Part shown: positions 9,124-18,301 of the stretch, in pieces
How positions within the stretch are numbered: position 1 is the first letter of the stretch
Layout of the letters: every line of letters begins with the position of its first letter
NCBI GenBank assembly: GCA_022764165.1
Contig: JALERM010000113.1
Location: 1-41,627, forward strand
DNA length: 41,627 nucleotides
Direction: 5' to 3'
Source of the DNA: Eubacterium sp.
GTDB lineage: Bacteria > Bacillota > Clostridia > Lachnospirales > Lachnospiraceae
Program-made: the position numbers and the translations under genes
The notes under the pieces: generated by a model
What the model was told of the DNA's origin: nothing
What the model saw: only the letters and a program-made list of their open reading frames with translations
Database searches by the model: none

Positions 9124-10077
9124 TCACCATCCCTCCTGGGCTTTTATATCATATTCTAACAATTTTCGCTCATAATGTTCCGGATTTTTCCGCCATTGTT
9201 GTGGCGAAATGCTCATAAACCTCTGAAAGTTTCTGTTGAAAGTTGACAGTGTGGCAAACCCGGTTCTGGACGCAATACTGCTCACAGAGTCATTGCTCTT
9301 CCTAAGCTGTTCACAGGCAGCACGAATCCTTACCCAGTTAATATATTCCACAGGTGTCATATGCATACATTCCTGAAACACCCGCCGGAAATGAGTCTCA
9401 CTGATATGGCATATTTTTGCCAGTTCTTCGATTCGAATGGGATGACTGTAGAATTCACTGATGTAATCCAGGGCCTGTGAAATCACGCTGCTGTTGGGAG
9501 CTTTCGGATCCTGCTCCTGTTTTTCTATTTTCCGAATCTCTTTGCATGCAGCGTTATCCCGGGCAATCTCAATCAGAAGTGCCAGAATATGACCTTTTAC
9601 TTCCTCCAGATAAAATTCTTTCCTCTCACGCATTGTCTCCAGAACCTGATGAATCAGAGCAGCCATTGCCGGCCGCTCCGATTCTTTGTAAAAACAGGCC
9701 CGTTGATTTACTCTCTGAACCAAACGTTCCTTCATATGCACATTATCTTTGTAAATCTGAGACAGAAAGCCCTCTACATCAATAAAAAGATATTCCCAAT
9801 GGCAAATGTTATCTCCGATAGAATTCGTTGTATGAAGAAAATTAGCCGGAATAACAGAAAACATCTCCCCATGATAATGAAGATCTTTATCTTCCAGGGT
9901 CAATGCACCATTCCCCTGATAACAATATCCGATTTCCAGATAATTATGAAAATGGAGATAATCAATTCCTCTTCCGTAATTCTGATACCATTTTTCTCCC
10001 AGCAAAGCCAACACCGGACTTCCCACCGGCATTTCATAATATCGGTATTCTATCTTTGTTTTTTTCTTTCTGCCCAT
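9124..10077 (-). CDS. AraC-family transcriptional regulator
   Basis: 317 residues. An N-terminal cupin-like sensor domain (about 20-110, with HFHNYLEIGYCYQGNG) is followed by a linker helix region and a C-terminal AraC DNA-binding domain (about 200-300) with two helix-turn-helix motifs: IEELAKICHISETHFRRVF and VSSIASRTGFATLSTFNRNF. The start at 10077 has AGGTGG 7 bases before it. The gene sits immediately upstream of the binding-protein gene and 17 bases after nrdD on the same strand, so some transcription may come from nrdD. It probably activates the transport and beta-galactosidase operon when a galactoside is bound; the ligand is unknown. Confidence 0.9.
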   Translation of the reverse strand: MGRKKKTKIEYRYYEMPVGSPVLALLGEKWYQNYGRGIDYLHFHNYLEIGYCYQGNGALTLEDKDLHYHGEMFSVIPANFLHTTNSIGDNICHWEYLFIDVEGFLSQIYKDNVHMKERLVQRVNQRACFYKESERPAMAALIHQVLETMRERKEFYLEEVKGHILALLIEIARDNAACKEIRKIEKQEQDPKAPNSSVISQALDYISEFYSHPIRIEELAKICHISETHFRRVFQECMHMTPVEYINWVRIRAACEQLRKSNDSVSSIASRTGFATLSTFNRNFQRFMSISPQQWRKNPEHYERKLLEYDIKAQEGW

Positions 10078-10094
10078 TCAGATACCACCTGATT

Positions 10095-12239
10095 CTACAT
10101 AGATTTTCTGTCTGCAATCTCTGCCATTTTTGCATCATTCAGACGTGTATCGCCATGTACACGGCTGTAGGAAAGATATCCGTTCATTCGGTCAATTTTT
10201 GTGAGGTTGCGGGAACCACAAACCGGGCAGACATCCATCTCCAGTTCCTGATGACCACAGTCATCACAATAAGCCAGGGAAAGATTGACTCCCTCATAAT
10301 AACCAAGCTCCATTGCCCTGCGGATCAGTGCTTTAATTGCATGGATATTATAATCGATCGGATAACGAACGTACTGAATCTTACCACCGTTGCAAAGTTC
10401 CCAGAATCTTCCTTCCAGATCCTGTTTCTGAATCGGTGAGATATCCTCAGAAACATGACAGTGGAAACTATTGCTCACATACGGTCTGTCAGACACACCG
10501 CGAACGATTCCATACATTTTCCGGAACTGTTCTACCTGAAGTCCGCACAGACTTTCTGCCGGAGTTCCATAAATCGCATATAAAATACCATCTTCTTTTT
10601 TATAAACAGCGATTTTCTCATTAATATAGCGAAGCACTTCCAGTGCAAATTCACCATCTTCTGCAATGGATTTGCCATTATACAGTTCCTGCAGCTCATT
10701 CAGTGCCGTAATACCAAACGATGCAGTCATCGGTTTCAGCAGCGGGCGAATCTTGTCATGAGGTTTCAGGTGTCCGCCATAGAAACCTCCTTCACAATAT
10801 GCCAGCGGGTTGGTAGAAGCCCGCATCTCTCCCAGATAATCATAAGTTCTCTTATGCAGACCGCGGATCATCTCCAGATAAAAGTCCAGAACCTCATAAA
10901 AATCTCTGTTTTCTGAACGGGATTTGGCCAGAATCATCGGCAGATGAAGACTGACCGCACCAATATTGAAACGTCCCACAAAAACAGGCACATCTTTGTC
11001 ATCAGCGGGCTCCATACCGCCTCTCTCATACCACGGGCTCAGGAATGCACGGCATCCCATGGGGCTGATAACCTTTCCATACTTTTTGTACATACTGGAA
11101 ATATAGCCCTCTCCGCTCATGGACAGCCAGTCCGGATACATGGTCTTGGCAGAGCAGGCAACCCCCGCCTCAAACACATCTTCCGCTTTGCATCCCGGAT
11201 CATGGATATTCTTATCAAACAAAAATACGATTTTCGGGAACAGAACCGGCTTCTTATGGCCTGCTTTTCCCTGACCTTCCCGATGTACATTGAGAAGGGA
11301 AATAGCAATCATCTTCTCAAATCTTCCCGTACCCAGACCAAGTGTCACAGTCACAAATGGATAATCTCCGCGGGAAGAACCTACCGTGTTGAGTTTATAC
11401 TCAATTCCCTGCCAGCCCTGATCACAGTCTCTGCAGACTTTTTCCCAGGCATAAGTCAGCGCTTTTTCTTCTCTTCCTTCCCATGACGGATCAGAATATT
11501 TGATGAATTCTTCATAATATTTGTTATAGCTTTTCTGTGCATAAGGTGCCAGAATCTTATCTACTTCCGGAACCGTAAATCCACCGTACTGCTGGGCAGC
11601 TGTGCTAAGGATGATATCGCCCATAACGTCAAATGCAGTGTCCAGAGTCTTCGGCTCATTGTACCAGACATTTCCCATCTCAAATCCATCTTTTAAAACG
11701 GATGCCACATCAAACAGACAGCAGTTCATTGTATCCAGACGGGCCGACTGATCGTGAATATAAATATATCCGTCTTTACACGCCTGCAGTTCATTGCGGT
11801 TCATAAAGAACTTACGATACAATTCTTTATTAAGTTCATTAAAAATCAGACTTCTCTTGGTTGCCACCAGGGCACTGTCTGTATTGGCATTGCTTTTATC
11901 TCCGATATAACGGATGGACTGACTCTTTGTATACACCTCATCCATCATGTGAATAAAATCAACTTTATAATTCCGATAGTCCCTGTAACTTTTCGCCACC
12001 GCCGGATTTACCTGCTCCAAAGCCCCCTCCACAATATTGTGCATATCCTGGATCATAATACCGCCTTTAAGCTTTCTGGCAAGTGCTTCCGCACGATCCG
12101 TCGCATATTTACAAATAAAATCAATCTCCTCATCGGTAAACTGATACATCACCCGACCGGCAGATTTATTCACAGCACGAACGATTTTCTCAGCATTAAA
12201 TTCTTCTCTTGTGCCATCTTTTTTGATAATATATACCAT
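10095..12239 (-). CDS. nrdD: Anaerobic (class III) ribonucleoside-triphosphate reductase
   Basis: 714 residues. It reduces ribonucleoside triphosphates to deoxyribonucleotides in anaerobic cells using a glycyl radical. The N-terminal ATP-cone (about 1-90, starting MVYIIKKDGTREEFNAEKIV) is the allosteric activity site. Near the C-terminus two CxxC pairs (CDDCG, CPVCGS) form the zinc site, followed by the glycyl-radical segment RMNGYLSYSRV with Gly687 as the probable radical residue. An AAGGAG precedes the ATG. The activating radical-SAM enzyme NrdG is not encoded next to it; the next genes are araC (downstream) and a dehydrogenase (upstream). A NrdR-box-like palindrome lies in the leader. Confidence 0.95.
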   Translation of the reverse strand: MVYIIKKDGTREEFNAEKIVRAVNKSAGRVMYQFTDEEIDFICKYATDRAEALARKLKGGIMIQDMHNIVEGALEQVNPAVAKSYRDYRNYKVDFIHMMDEVYTKSQSIRYIGDKSNANTDSALVATKRSLIFNELNKELYRKFFMNRNELQACKDGYIYIHDQSARLDTMNCCLFDVASVLKDGFEMGNVWYNEPKTLDTAFDVMGDIILSTAAQQYGGFTVPEVDKILAPYAQKSYNKYYEEFIKYSDPSWEGREEKALTYAWEKVCRDCDQGWQGIEYKLNTVGSSRGDYPFVTVTLGLGTGRFEKMIAISLLNVHREGQGKAGHKKPVLFPKIVFLFDKNIHDPGCKAEDVFEAGVACSAKTMYPDWLSMSGEGYISSMYKKYGKVISPMGCRAFLSPWYERGGMEPADDKDVPVFVGRFNIGAVSLHLPMILAKSRSENRDFYEVLDFYLEMIRGLHKRTYDYLGEMRASTNPLAYCEGGFYGGHLKPHDKIRPLLKPMTASFGITALNELQELYNGKSIAEDGEFALEVLRYINEKIAVYKKEDGILYAIYGTPAESLCGLQVEQFRKMYGIVRGVSDRPYVSNSFHCHVSEDISPIQKQDLEGRFWELCNGGKIQYVRYPIDYNIHAIKALIRRAMELGYYEGVNLSLAYCDDCGHQELEMDVCPVCGSRNLTKIDRMNGYLSYSRVHGDTRLNDAKMAEIADRKSM

Positions 12240-12254
12240 ATGTTGTACTCCTTG

Positions 12255-12270
12255 CTACTATATATAGTTT
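12255..12270 (-). promoter_or_regulatory. Candidate NrdR box in the nrdD leader
   Basis: The palindrome ACTATATATAGT (12257-12268) sits 18 bases before the nrdD start and fits the known NrdR-box consensus (ACACWATATATWGTGT) at 13 of 16 positions over 12255-12270. A degenerate second dyad, CTACA-TCT-TGTAG at 12288-12300, is centred about 31.5 bp away, close to the three-turn spacing usual for paired NrdR boxes, but its core does not match the consensus well. A plausible -10 (TATACT, 12306-12311) lies just upstream, placing both dyads at or after the transcription start, where a repressor would act. Confidence 0.5.
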
Positions 12271-12393
12271 TTCTTTCCTTTTTTAATCTACATCTTGTAG
12301 GCAACAGTATAGCACGCTTTTCCTCAAAAGAAAAGAGGAATGCATATAAAAAATCTCTCTCTTTTCTATTACAATCTTGTTACTATTTTTTTA

Positions 12394-13380
12394 TCATATC
12401 CTCTTGACATATCCTGTCGAAAGATTAATGACATTTTTTAAATCTCTTCCCTTTTCCCATCGTTCCATATTATCCAGGATCAGATCCCATATTTTTTCAA
12501 GGGTGGCCGGAAGATCATATCTGCCAGAAACATGCGGAGTTATAATCGTATGCGGAGCATCCCAGATTGGATGATCCGATGGAAGCGGCTCCGGATCCGT
12601 CACATCCAGCCCTGCACCAAATATTTCACCCGCATAAAGGGCATTGCTGAGAGCATCTGTATCTATTGCAGAACCACGCCCCACATTCAGAATCACCGCC
12701 GTCTTTTTCATCAGTTTTAATTCTTCTTTGCCGATCACTTCCCGTGTTTCTTTCCATGCCGGAAGACTCAAAGCTACCACGTCTGCCTGCGGCAGAAGTT
12801 CATGCAAATCTTCCATCGTATACTGAGATTCCACTGCATCCGGTTTCGGCTGCATGGTGCGGCGAATGCCAAACACACGACTTCCCATGGCATGCATTTT
12901 CTCCGCAAATGCAGTTCCAATGTCACCCAGACCTATCACCAGTGTCGTACTTCCCTGTACCACTATCATATGTTCCTGTTTTTCCCAGCTATGATTTTTC
13001 TGTTGCTGATAATACGTATCCAGCCGTTTCTGCAGCATGAACAGCATGGCTATCATATGTTCGGAAATAGCCATTCCATATGTCCCCGTAGCATTCGTAA
13101 GAATTGCCCCTTCCGGAAGTACCCCCGGTGTACAATACCCTTCAGTCCCTGCATTATTCAGCTGCAGCCAGCGCAGATTCGGTGAATTTTTTATCATATC
13201 AGCCGGTACATTTCCCAGAATCACATCGGCTTTCCATACCAGTTCCTTTGTCACTTCTGCAGCCGGACAGTAAATCACCTCTGCACCATGTGCTATTTCT
13301 TCCAGGCGTGTTCTTTGATCCTCTCTTGCCGGAAGAGCCACCAAAATACATTCTCTCCGATTTTCTATTTTCTGTTCCAT
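12394..13380 (-). CDS. D-isomer-specific 2-hydroxyacid dehydrogenase family protein
   Basis: 328 residues from the ATG at 13380. The frame can be extended five codons to a TTG at 13395, but that would absorb the GGGGG that serves as the ribosome binding site. The NAD-binding motif is GLGDIGTAF (GxGxxG), followed by the catalytic set seen in this family: Arg in NVGRGSAID, Glu in DPEPLPSDHP and His in ITPHVSGRY. It would reduce a 2-keto acid to a D-2-hydroxy acid, or the reverse, with NAD(P)H. Sequence alone does not fix the substrate. It is a single-gene unit upstream of nrdD on the same strand. Confidence 0.85.
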   Translation of the reverse strand: MEQKIENRRECILVALPAREDQRTRLEEIAHGAEVIYCPAAEVTKELVWKADVILGNVPADMIKNSPNLRWLQLNNAGTEGYCTPGVLPEGAILTNATGTYGMAISEHMIAMLFMLQKRLDTYYQQQKNHSWEKQEHMIVVQGSTTLVIGLGDIGTAFAEKMHAMGSRVFGIRRTMQPKPDAVESQYTMEDLHELLPQADVVALSLPAWKETREVIGKEELKLMKKTAVILNVGRGSAIDTDALSNALYAGEIFGAGLDVTDPEPLPSDHPIWDAPHTIITPHVSGRYDLPATLEKIWDLILDNMERWEKGRDLKNVINLSTGYVKRI

Positions 13381-13496
13381 TCGTTTTTCCCCCAATTATA
13401 TCCTACTTAAAACTTACTCGTGATTCTTAGCGTATCATACTTTCCATCCCGCCGCAATCCCGCCATAATCCACTTTGTTATGATAAAAATTTAAAG

Positions 13497-13524
13497 TTGT
13501 ATTTCAAAAGATTTCTGCTATAAT
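13497..13524 (+). promoter_or_regulatory. Promoter of asnA
   Basis: TTGTAT (13497-13502), a 16-base spacer and a perfect TATAAT (13519-13524). Transcription would start near 13531, giving a leader of about 45 bases, too short for a T-box. A good AGGAGG follows at 13561-13566. Confidence 0.7.
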
Positions 13525-13575
13525 AGTACCATTAGATTGATACAATACTTATTAGTCATGAGGAGGCACTATTTT

Positions 13576-14586
13576 ATGGAACGTTTTATTATCCCTGAGA
13601 ATTATCAGCCCGCTCTGAACCTGCACGATACACAGATTGGAATCAAAACAGTCAAAGACTTTTTCCAGAAAACTCTTTCTGAACGTCTGAATCTGCTTCG
13701 TGTATCCGCTCCCCTGTTTGTCAATCCGGCATCCGGATTAAATGACAATCTGAACGGTGTGGAACGTCCGGTTCAGTTCGATATCAAAGAAGTACCCGGA
13801 CAGGACGCAGAAATCGTCCATTCTCTCGCCAAATGGAAAAGATATGCATTGAAAAAATATGGATTTGTTCATGGCGAAGGTCTCTACACCGATATGATCG
13901 CCATCCGCCGCGATGAAGATACTGACAACATTCATTCTATTTATGTGGATCAGTGGGATTGGGAAAAGATTATTTCCCGCGAAGAGAGAAACATGGATAC
14001 TTTAAAATCCGTTGTACGCACAGTATATTCTGCACTGAAAAAGACAGAGAAATACATGGCAATTCAGTATGATTACATCGAAGAAATCCTTCCGAAGGAT
14101 ATCTTCTTTATTACGTCACAGGAACTGGAAGATATGTATCCGAATCTTACGCCAAAGGATCGTGAATACAAAATCGTCAAAGAAAAAGGTGCTGTATTTA
14201 TTATGCAGATTGGCAAATATCTGAATTCCGGAGAAAAACACGATGGCCGTGCTCCGGACTACGATGACTGGGAACTGAACGGAGATATCATCGTCTATTA
14301 CCCGGTTCTTGATATCGCTCTGGAACTTTCTTCTATGGGTATCCGTGTAGACGCAGAATCGCTGAAAAAACAGCTGGCTGTCTGTGGATGTGAAGAACGT
14401 GCCGAACTGGACTTCCAGAAAGCAATCCTGAACGAGCAGCTTCCATTCACCATTGGCGGCGGTATCGGACAGTCCCGTATCTGTATGTTCTACCTGAGAA
14501 AGGCACACATCGGAGAAGTACACAGTTCTCTCTGGCCACAGGAAACAGTCGAAAAAGCAGCAGCAAACGGAATCCCTTTGCTTTAA
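13576..14586 (+). CDS. asnA: Aspartate--ammonia ligase (asparagine synthetase A)
   Basis: 336 residues from the ATG at 13576 (MERFIIPENYQPAL), 9 bases after AGGAGG; the frame extends further upstream but without a site. It makes asparagine from aspartate, ammonia and ATP in the cytoplasm. Class II aminoacyl-tRNA-synthetase-like fold signatures are visible: RLNLLRVSAPLFV, GLNDNLNGVERPVQFD, VHSLAKWKRYAL, DQWDWEKII and, near the end, the motif-3-like TIGGGIGQSRICMF. Length equals the family norm (about 330). It is monocistronic, with its own promoter and a shared bidirectional terminator facing dapF. Confidence 0.96.
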   Translation: MERFIIPENYQPALNLHDTQIGIKTVKDFFQKTLSERLNLLRVSAPLFVNPASGLNDNLNGVERPVQFDIKEVPGQDAEIVHSLAKWKRYALKKYGFVHGEGLYTDMIAIRRDEDTDNIHSIYVDQWDWEKIISREERNMDTLKSVVRTVYSALKKTEKYMAIQYDYIEEILPKDIFFITSQELEDMYPNLTPKDREYKIVKEKGAVFIMQIGKYLNSGEKHDGRAPDYDDWELNGDIIVYYPVLDIALELSSMGIRVDAESLKKQLAVCGCEERAELDFQKAILNEQLPFTIGGGIGQSRICMFYLRKAHIGEVHSSLWPQETVEKAAANGIPLL

Positions 14587-14589
14587 AAT

Positions 14590-14630
14590 TAATTGCCCCG
14601 GGGAGTTTTACATTTTCCCCGGGGCAATTA
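14590..14630. terminator. Bidirectional terminator between asnA and dapF
   Basis: A perfect 15-bp stem (14590-14604 with 14616-14630; core GCCCCGGGG) with an 11-base loop lies between two convergent genes. The plus-strand flank is GTTTTAAAATT and the minus-strand flank AATTTTAAAG. The GC-rich core and position make it the terminator for both asnA and dapF. Confidence 0.85.
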
Positions 14631-14633
14631 GTT

Positions 14634-15461
14634 TTAAAATTCGCCATCGAACACAACTTCAGCCGGTCCTGTCATATACACCAGATTTTCTTTTCTATCC
14701 CAACGGATTTTCAGGTCACCGCCCAGCAATTTTACGGTTACTTCCTCCTCTGTCAATCCATTTAATATGGAAGCAACCGCCACGGCGCAGGCACCGGTTC
14801 CACAGGCAAGGGTTTCACCCGAACCACGCTCCCAGACACGCATTTCTACTGTATGAGAATCCAGAACTTTCACAAACTCTGTATTAACCCGATCCGGAAA
14901 TATCTCGTGATTTTCAAATTGGGGACCTATTTTCTCAATTTCCAGTCCTTTTACATCGTCAATATAGGTAACTGCATGAGGATTTCCCATAGACACTGCA
15001 GTGATATGATATTCTTTACCGTCTACAATAACAGGTTCATTAATCACCCGCTCTTTTGAAGAAACTACCGGAATTCTGGACGCCTCCAGAATCGGAGCTC
15101 CCATATTAACCCGAATCTGGACGGCTTTTCCATTTTCAATCGTCAGATCAAGGTACTTGATACCACTTTTTGTATTCACCGTAATCGATGTTTTATCTGT
15201 CAGACCATAGTCATATACATATTTAGCAACACAGCGGATGCCGTTGCCGCACATAGCCCCCTGGGAGCCATCTGCATTATACATCTCCATCTCAAAATCT
15301 GCCACATCCGATGGTTTAATCAAAATCAGACCATCCGCACCAATTCCAAAGTGACGGTCACTGACTTTTATAGAAAGCTCAGAGGGATTTTCTATCTTTT
15401 CCTGAAAACAATTCACATATACATAATCATTACCCAGCCCCTGCATCTTCGTAAACTTCAT
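14634..15461 (-). CDS. dapF: Diaminopimelate epimerase
   Basis: 275 residues from the ATG at 15461 ([14 protein letters not shown]). Upstream ATGs at 15467 and 15491 are in frame, but AAGGA lies directly against 15467 and 6 bases before 15461, which favours the latter. It interconverts LL- and meso-diaminopimelate for lysine and peptidoglycan synthesis. The two catalytic cysteines are Cys71 in [10 protein letters not shown] and Cys220 in [10 protein letters not shown]. Both lobes of the PLP-independent epimerase fold are complete. No other lysine gene lies nearby. Confidence 0.96.
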   Translation of the reverse strand: MKFTKMQGLGNDYVYVNCFQEKIENPSELSIKVSDRHFGIGADGLILIKPSDVADFEMEMYNADGSQGAMCGNGIRCVAKYVYDYGLTDKTSITVNTKSGIKYLDLTIENGKAVQIRVNMGAPILEASRIPVVSSKERVINEPVIVDGKEYHITAVSMGNPHAVTYIDDVKGLEIEKIGPQFENHEIFPDRVNTEFVKVLDSHTVEMRVWERGSGETLACGTGACAVAVASILNGLTEEEVTVKLLGGDLKIRWDRKENLVYMTGPAEVVFDGEF

Positions 15462-15525
15462 ACGCATTCCTTCTTTCTGGTTTTTCATCATTATACCATC
15501 TTTCGCACATCTGTAAAGAGGGAGG

Positions 15526-15614
15526 GTGACTGGGTGACGGGTGACTGGGGGACGGGTTCATAGACACTGTTCGTGTCTATGAACCCGTCCCCCAGTCACC
15601 CGTCACCCAGTCAC
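15526..15614. repeat. Perfect 42-bp inverted repeat (REP/MITE-like hairpin)
   Basis: Arms 15526-15567 and 15573-15614 are exactly complementary with a 5-base loop (TGTTC). Each arm is built of GTGAC-based units (GTGACTGG, GTGACGGG, GTGACTGGGG). The unit continues on the right as two CTCTGTCA copies that run into the GH31 stop codon at 15627-15629. No U-tract follows, so it is not an ordinary intrinsic terminator. Length, perfection and internal periodicity suggest a dispersed palindromic element inserted between GH31 and dapF. It could still stabilise or terminate GH31 mRNA. Confidence 0.85.
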
Positions 15615-15626
15615 TCTGTCACTCTG

Positions 15627-17624
15627 TCACATCCGAATCACACGTATATGTTCCGGATTTTCATAATCTTTTTCATATCCATTGTCATGGTAGTACTCAT
15701 AAACTGCCTCGCCATTGTCAATATAGGAAATATACTGCAGATTTTCAAAGTCCACATCTTCCACACACTGACCGCCTGAAGACATGGGAATCAGATGATT
15801 CGGCCGTACAAATACAACAACGTCTGTAAGGCTTATATTTACATAATGGTGTCCGGCTTCCAGAATCTCTTCTTCTGTTGTTCCATCCACCTTGAATCTC
15901 ACCATTTTCATTTTTTCCGGAAGGTATACATATCTTCCCTCTGCATTCTGTTCATAAACAGGTGCAATCATCAGTCCATCACCCAGAAGTAGCTGATCTT
16001 CTACGTTTACCGCATGAGAATCCTGCGGATAATCAAATGCCAGCGGACGGAACATCATTTCATCCCTCAGTACGGCTTTCATATATTCACTGTACAGATA
16101 AGGCAAAAAACGATAACGAAGTCCGATAATATGACGGAAACCATCCATATTTTCAAAACGATATACTTCCTGTACACGAGTCCCCATAGCTGAATGATTT
16201 CTCATCAACGGTGTAAATATTCCAAGTGCCAGCCAGCGAAGAACCAGATCCTCTGTAGTATCTGAACCAAATCCTCCCAGATCTGCCCCGGTATAAATAA
16301 AGCCGCACATATTCAGAGAAGGCATCATCTTCAGGTTCAGCAGAATATGTGACCACCAGGACTTATTGTCACCCTGCCAGATTCCGCCATAGCGATGCAT
16401 ACCCACATAAGAAGAACGTGAAAACATCAGAATACGTTTATCCGGTTCCAGACGTTCAAATGCCTCTCCCGCCGCACGGGTCATATTGTAGCCGAACAGA
16501 TTGTGTACACGGTCATGACGAACTTTCTCACCATTGATGTTATGATAAAACATCTTGTAGTCTTCTACATTATTGGACAAACCAGAAACCAGCCCTGTAA
16601 ATTCCCAGAAACGATTCAAATCCAGGTTTTTCCCTTTAAATGTATCCAATTTCTCCAATACATCTTTCAGACGATCTTCCGTGTAAAAAATCGCCGGCTC
16701 ATTCATGTCATTCCAGAAACCTTCCACTCCCTGATCCAGCAGGAATTTATACTGATCACCAAACCAGTCTCTGGCTTCTTTATTCAGCATATCCGGAAAC
16801 AATGCTTTCCCCGGCCATACGGCAGCAACAAAAGGAGTACCATCCTCTTTTTTGCAGAAATACCCTTTCTCCAGACCTTCTTCATAAACAGGATAACCTT
16901 CCTCCTGTTTTACTCCGGCATCAATGATCGGAACCAGATGAATGTTCTGCTCTTTCATTTCTTTATTAAATTCAGCAAAATCAGGAAATGTTTCATCATT
17001 CAGCGTAAAATCCTTGTACCGTTCCATATAATCAATATCCAGATACACGCTGTCCAGCGGAATTCCCAGTTCCCTGTGTTTTTTCACCACATCACGAACC
17101 TCATCTGCAGTCATATAACTCCAGCGGCTCTGTCCATAACCGAAAGCCCACAAAGGTGCAATATAACTTCTTCCAATCAATCCACGGAACTGCTTCACAA
17201 TATCCTTTACATCTTCACCCTCGATCACGTACACATCCAGATTCCAGTCGGATGCCGTGATTTTCAGTTCACTGTGCCGGGTATATCCCACATCAAAAGT
17301 TAAAATGCCCGGATAATCCACAAATACTCCGAACTGTACTTTTCCATCTACTACAATAAAATTGTGTGCTCCATATAGAGAACGGCGATCCTCCAGATGA
17401 TTGGGATCATCACTGCATTTGCTCTCATAAATCCAGCCTCTTTTATTGATACCTCTCACATTTTCACCCAGACCATACACCCGGTCACTCTCCTCCATAG
17501 AAAAAGAAAAGGACATCTTTTCCTCATCCACGGTAAAATACGGAATTGTCCCCTCCTGGCACTGGGGTTTCTCCATAATAGCTTCTGTTTCCATTACTTT
17601 TCCATATACATATCTGCGAATCAT
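15627..17624 (-). CDS. GH31 alpha-glucosidase
   Basis: 665 residues, no signal peptide, so cytoplasmic hydrolysis of alpha-glucosides. The catalytic nucleophile is Asp306 in FWNDMNEPAIF and the acid/base Asp419 in GIWQGDNKSWW. Trp168 in GYGQSRWSY occupies the place of a tryptophan linked to isomaltose preference in the Blautia obeum enzyme Ro-alphaG1, which this protein resembles along its whole length as I recall that sequence. Order: N-terminal beta-sandwich (1-150), catalytic barrel with insertions (155-500), C-terminal beta domains. AGGAGG precedes the ATG. The last codons and stop touch a repeat element (CGG-ATG-TGA-CAG), so the extreme C-terminus may have been reset by its insertion. 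Confidence 0.94.
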   Translation of the reverse strand: MIRRYVYGKVMETEAIMEKPQCQEGTIPYFTVDEEKMSFSFSMEESDRVYGLGENVRGINKRGWIYESKCSDDPNHLEDRRSLYGAHNFIVVDGKVQFGVFVDYPGILTFDVGYTRHSELKITASDWNLDVYVIEGEDVKDIVKQFRGLIGRSYIAPLWAFGYGQSRWSYMTADEVRDVVKKHRELGIPLDSVYLDIDYMERYKDFTLNDETFPDFAEFNKEMKEQNIHLVPIIDAGVKQEEGYPVYEEGLEKGYFCKKEDGTPFVAAVWPGKALFPDMLNKEARDWFGDQYKFLLDQGVEGFWNDMNEPAIFYTEDRLKDVLEKLDTFKGKNLDLNRFWEFTGLVSGLSNNVEDYKMFYHNINGEKVRHDRVHNLFGYNMTRAAGEAFERLEPDKRILMFSRSSYVGMHRYGGIWQGDNKSWWSHILLNLKMMPSLNMCGFIYTGADLGGFGSDTTEDLVLRWLALGIFTPLMRNHSAMGTRVQEVYRFENMDGFRHIIGLRYRFLPYLYSEYMKAVLRDEMMFRPLAFDYPQDSHAVNVEDQLLLGDGLMIAPVYEQNAEGRYVYLPEKMKMVRFKVDGTTEEEILEAGHHYVNISLTDVVVFVRPNHLIPMSSGGQCVEDVDFENLQYISYIDNGEAVYEYYHDNGYEKDYENPEHIRVIRM

Positions 17625-17663
17625 AACTGCCTCCTGCGTTATCTTACTATTACTGTTTTTTAT

Positions 17664-17693
17664 ATTATAAAAGATAAAATAAAGGTTTGTCTT
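17664..17693 (-). promoter_or_regulatory. Probable promoter of the GH31 gene
   Basis: On the minus strand AAGACA (17688-17693), an 18-base spacer and a perfect TATAAT (17664-17669), about 40 bases before the ATG at 17624. The -35 is a moderate match. Confidence 0.5.
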
Positions 17694-17974
17694 ACGATAT
17701 TTTATCAGATTTGTATACTATTCTGACTTCTATATTATAGTTGGAGTACCCGAATGAGCATCATCCATGCCAGACCATAATAAGTGACAACCGCTACCAG
17801 GTCATTGACCTTTACATCCTTTGTGCAGGTAAAAAAGAGCATAAAAATACCATTGTCACCTGCTAACTTTTTTGCGTATATTTACACAAAAATATGTAGT
17901 TTGCACAGGACAATGGTATACATCTTTCCGGTCAGAAAACAGACGGTGCAATGCAGGCGAAACCCTGCATCTTA
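17694..17974. other. Intergenic region with several short dyads, no gene recognised
   Basis: No convincing coding frame is present. Dyads seen: AGGTCA-T-TGACCT at 17798-17810; an 11-bp inverted pair ATACCATTGTC / GACAATGGTAT at 17847-17857 and 17909-17919, with a 51-base AT-rich interval; and a hairpin ATGCAGG-cgaaac-CCTGCAT just after the DUF1858 stop, near 17950-17970, which could be its 3' hairpin although a U-tract is poor. The region could hold operators or a small RNA, but nothing fixes a function. Confidence 0.35.
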
Positions 17975-18175
17975 TTATTTCTTAGCCAGATAATCCTGAA
18001 TGGATTTCAGAACAACGTCTGCATCAAGTCCGTGAACCATACATGCCTCTTCCAGAGACTCATTGATAGAAGACGGACAACCGATACAATGCATTCCGGA
18101 CTGCATCAGGATATAAGCGATACCCTGATCATACTCCAGCATCTGTCCCATAGTTGTTTCTTTCGTAATCTGCAT
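17975..18175 (-). CDS. Small DUF1858 / hybrid-cluster-associated redox-disulfide protein
   Basis: 66 residues from the ATG at 18175 (MQITKETTMGQML), preceded by AAAGGAG; an in-frame extension to 18214 is unlikely. The sequence has the DUF1858 pattern with a CxxC-PSS motif (Cys30, Cys33 in HCIGCPSS). The family is known as a redox-disulfide domain often associated with hybrid-cluster (prismane) proteins and iron-sulfur enzymes; its exact role is not established. It is a single-gene unit here. It probably has a thiol-redox or metal-binding role in the cytoplasm. Confidence 0.8.
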   Translation of the reverse strand: MQITKETTMGQMLEYDQGIAYILMQSGMHCIGCPSSINESLEEACMVHGLDADVVLKSIQDYLAKK

Positions 18176-18301
18176 GATAATGCTCCTTTCCAGTAAATTT
18201 ACAAACAATGACACCTGACGGCATCACAAAGTTCATACTTACATAAGTATACTCACATGATATGATACCACTTTTAGTCCACAATATACAATCCCCAAAT
18301 C

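Noticed and set aside
13395-13400. TATAAT on the minus strand before the dehydrogenase gene as its -10
   Set aside because: Transcription would begin within a few bases of the start codon and leave out the ribosome site.
15526-15614. CRISPR-like or tandem repeat array
   Set aside because: The structure is one palindrome with a 5-base loop, without spaced direct repeats.
16503-17303. 266-residue plus-strand open frame
   Set aside because: Antisense to the GH31 catalytic domain; no recognisable protein.
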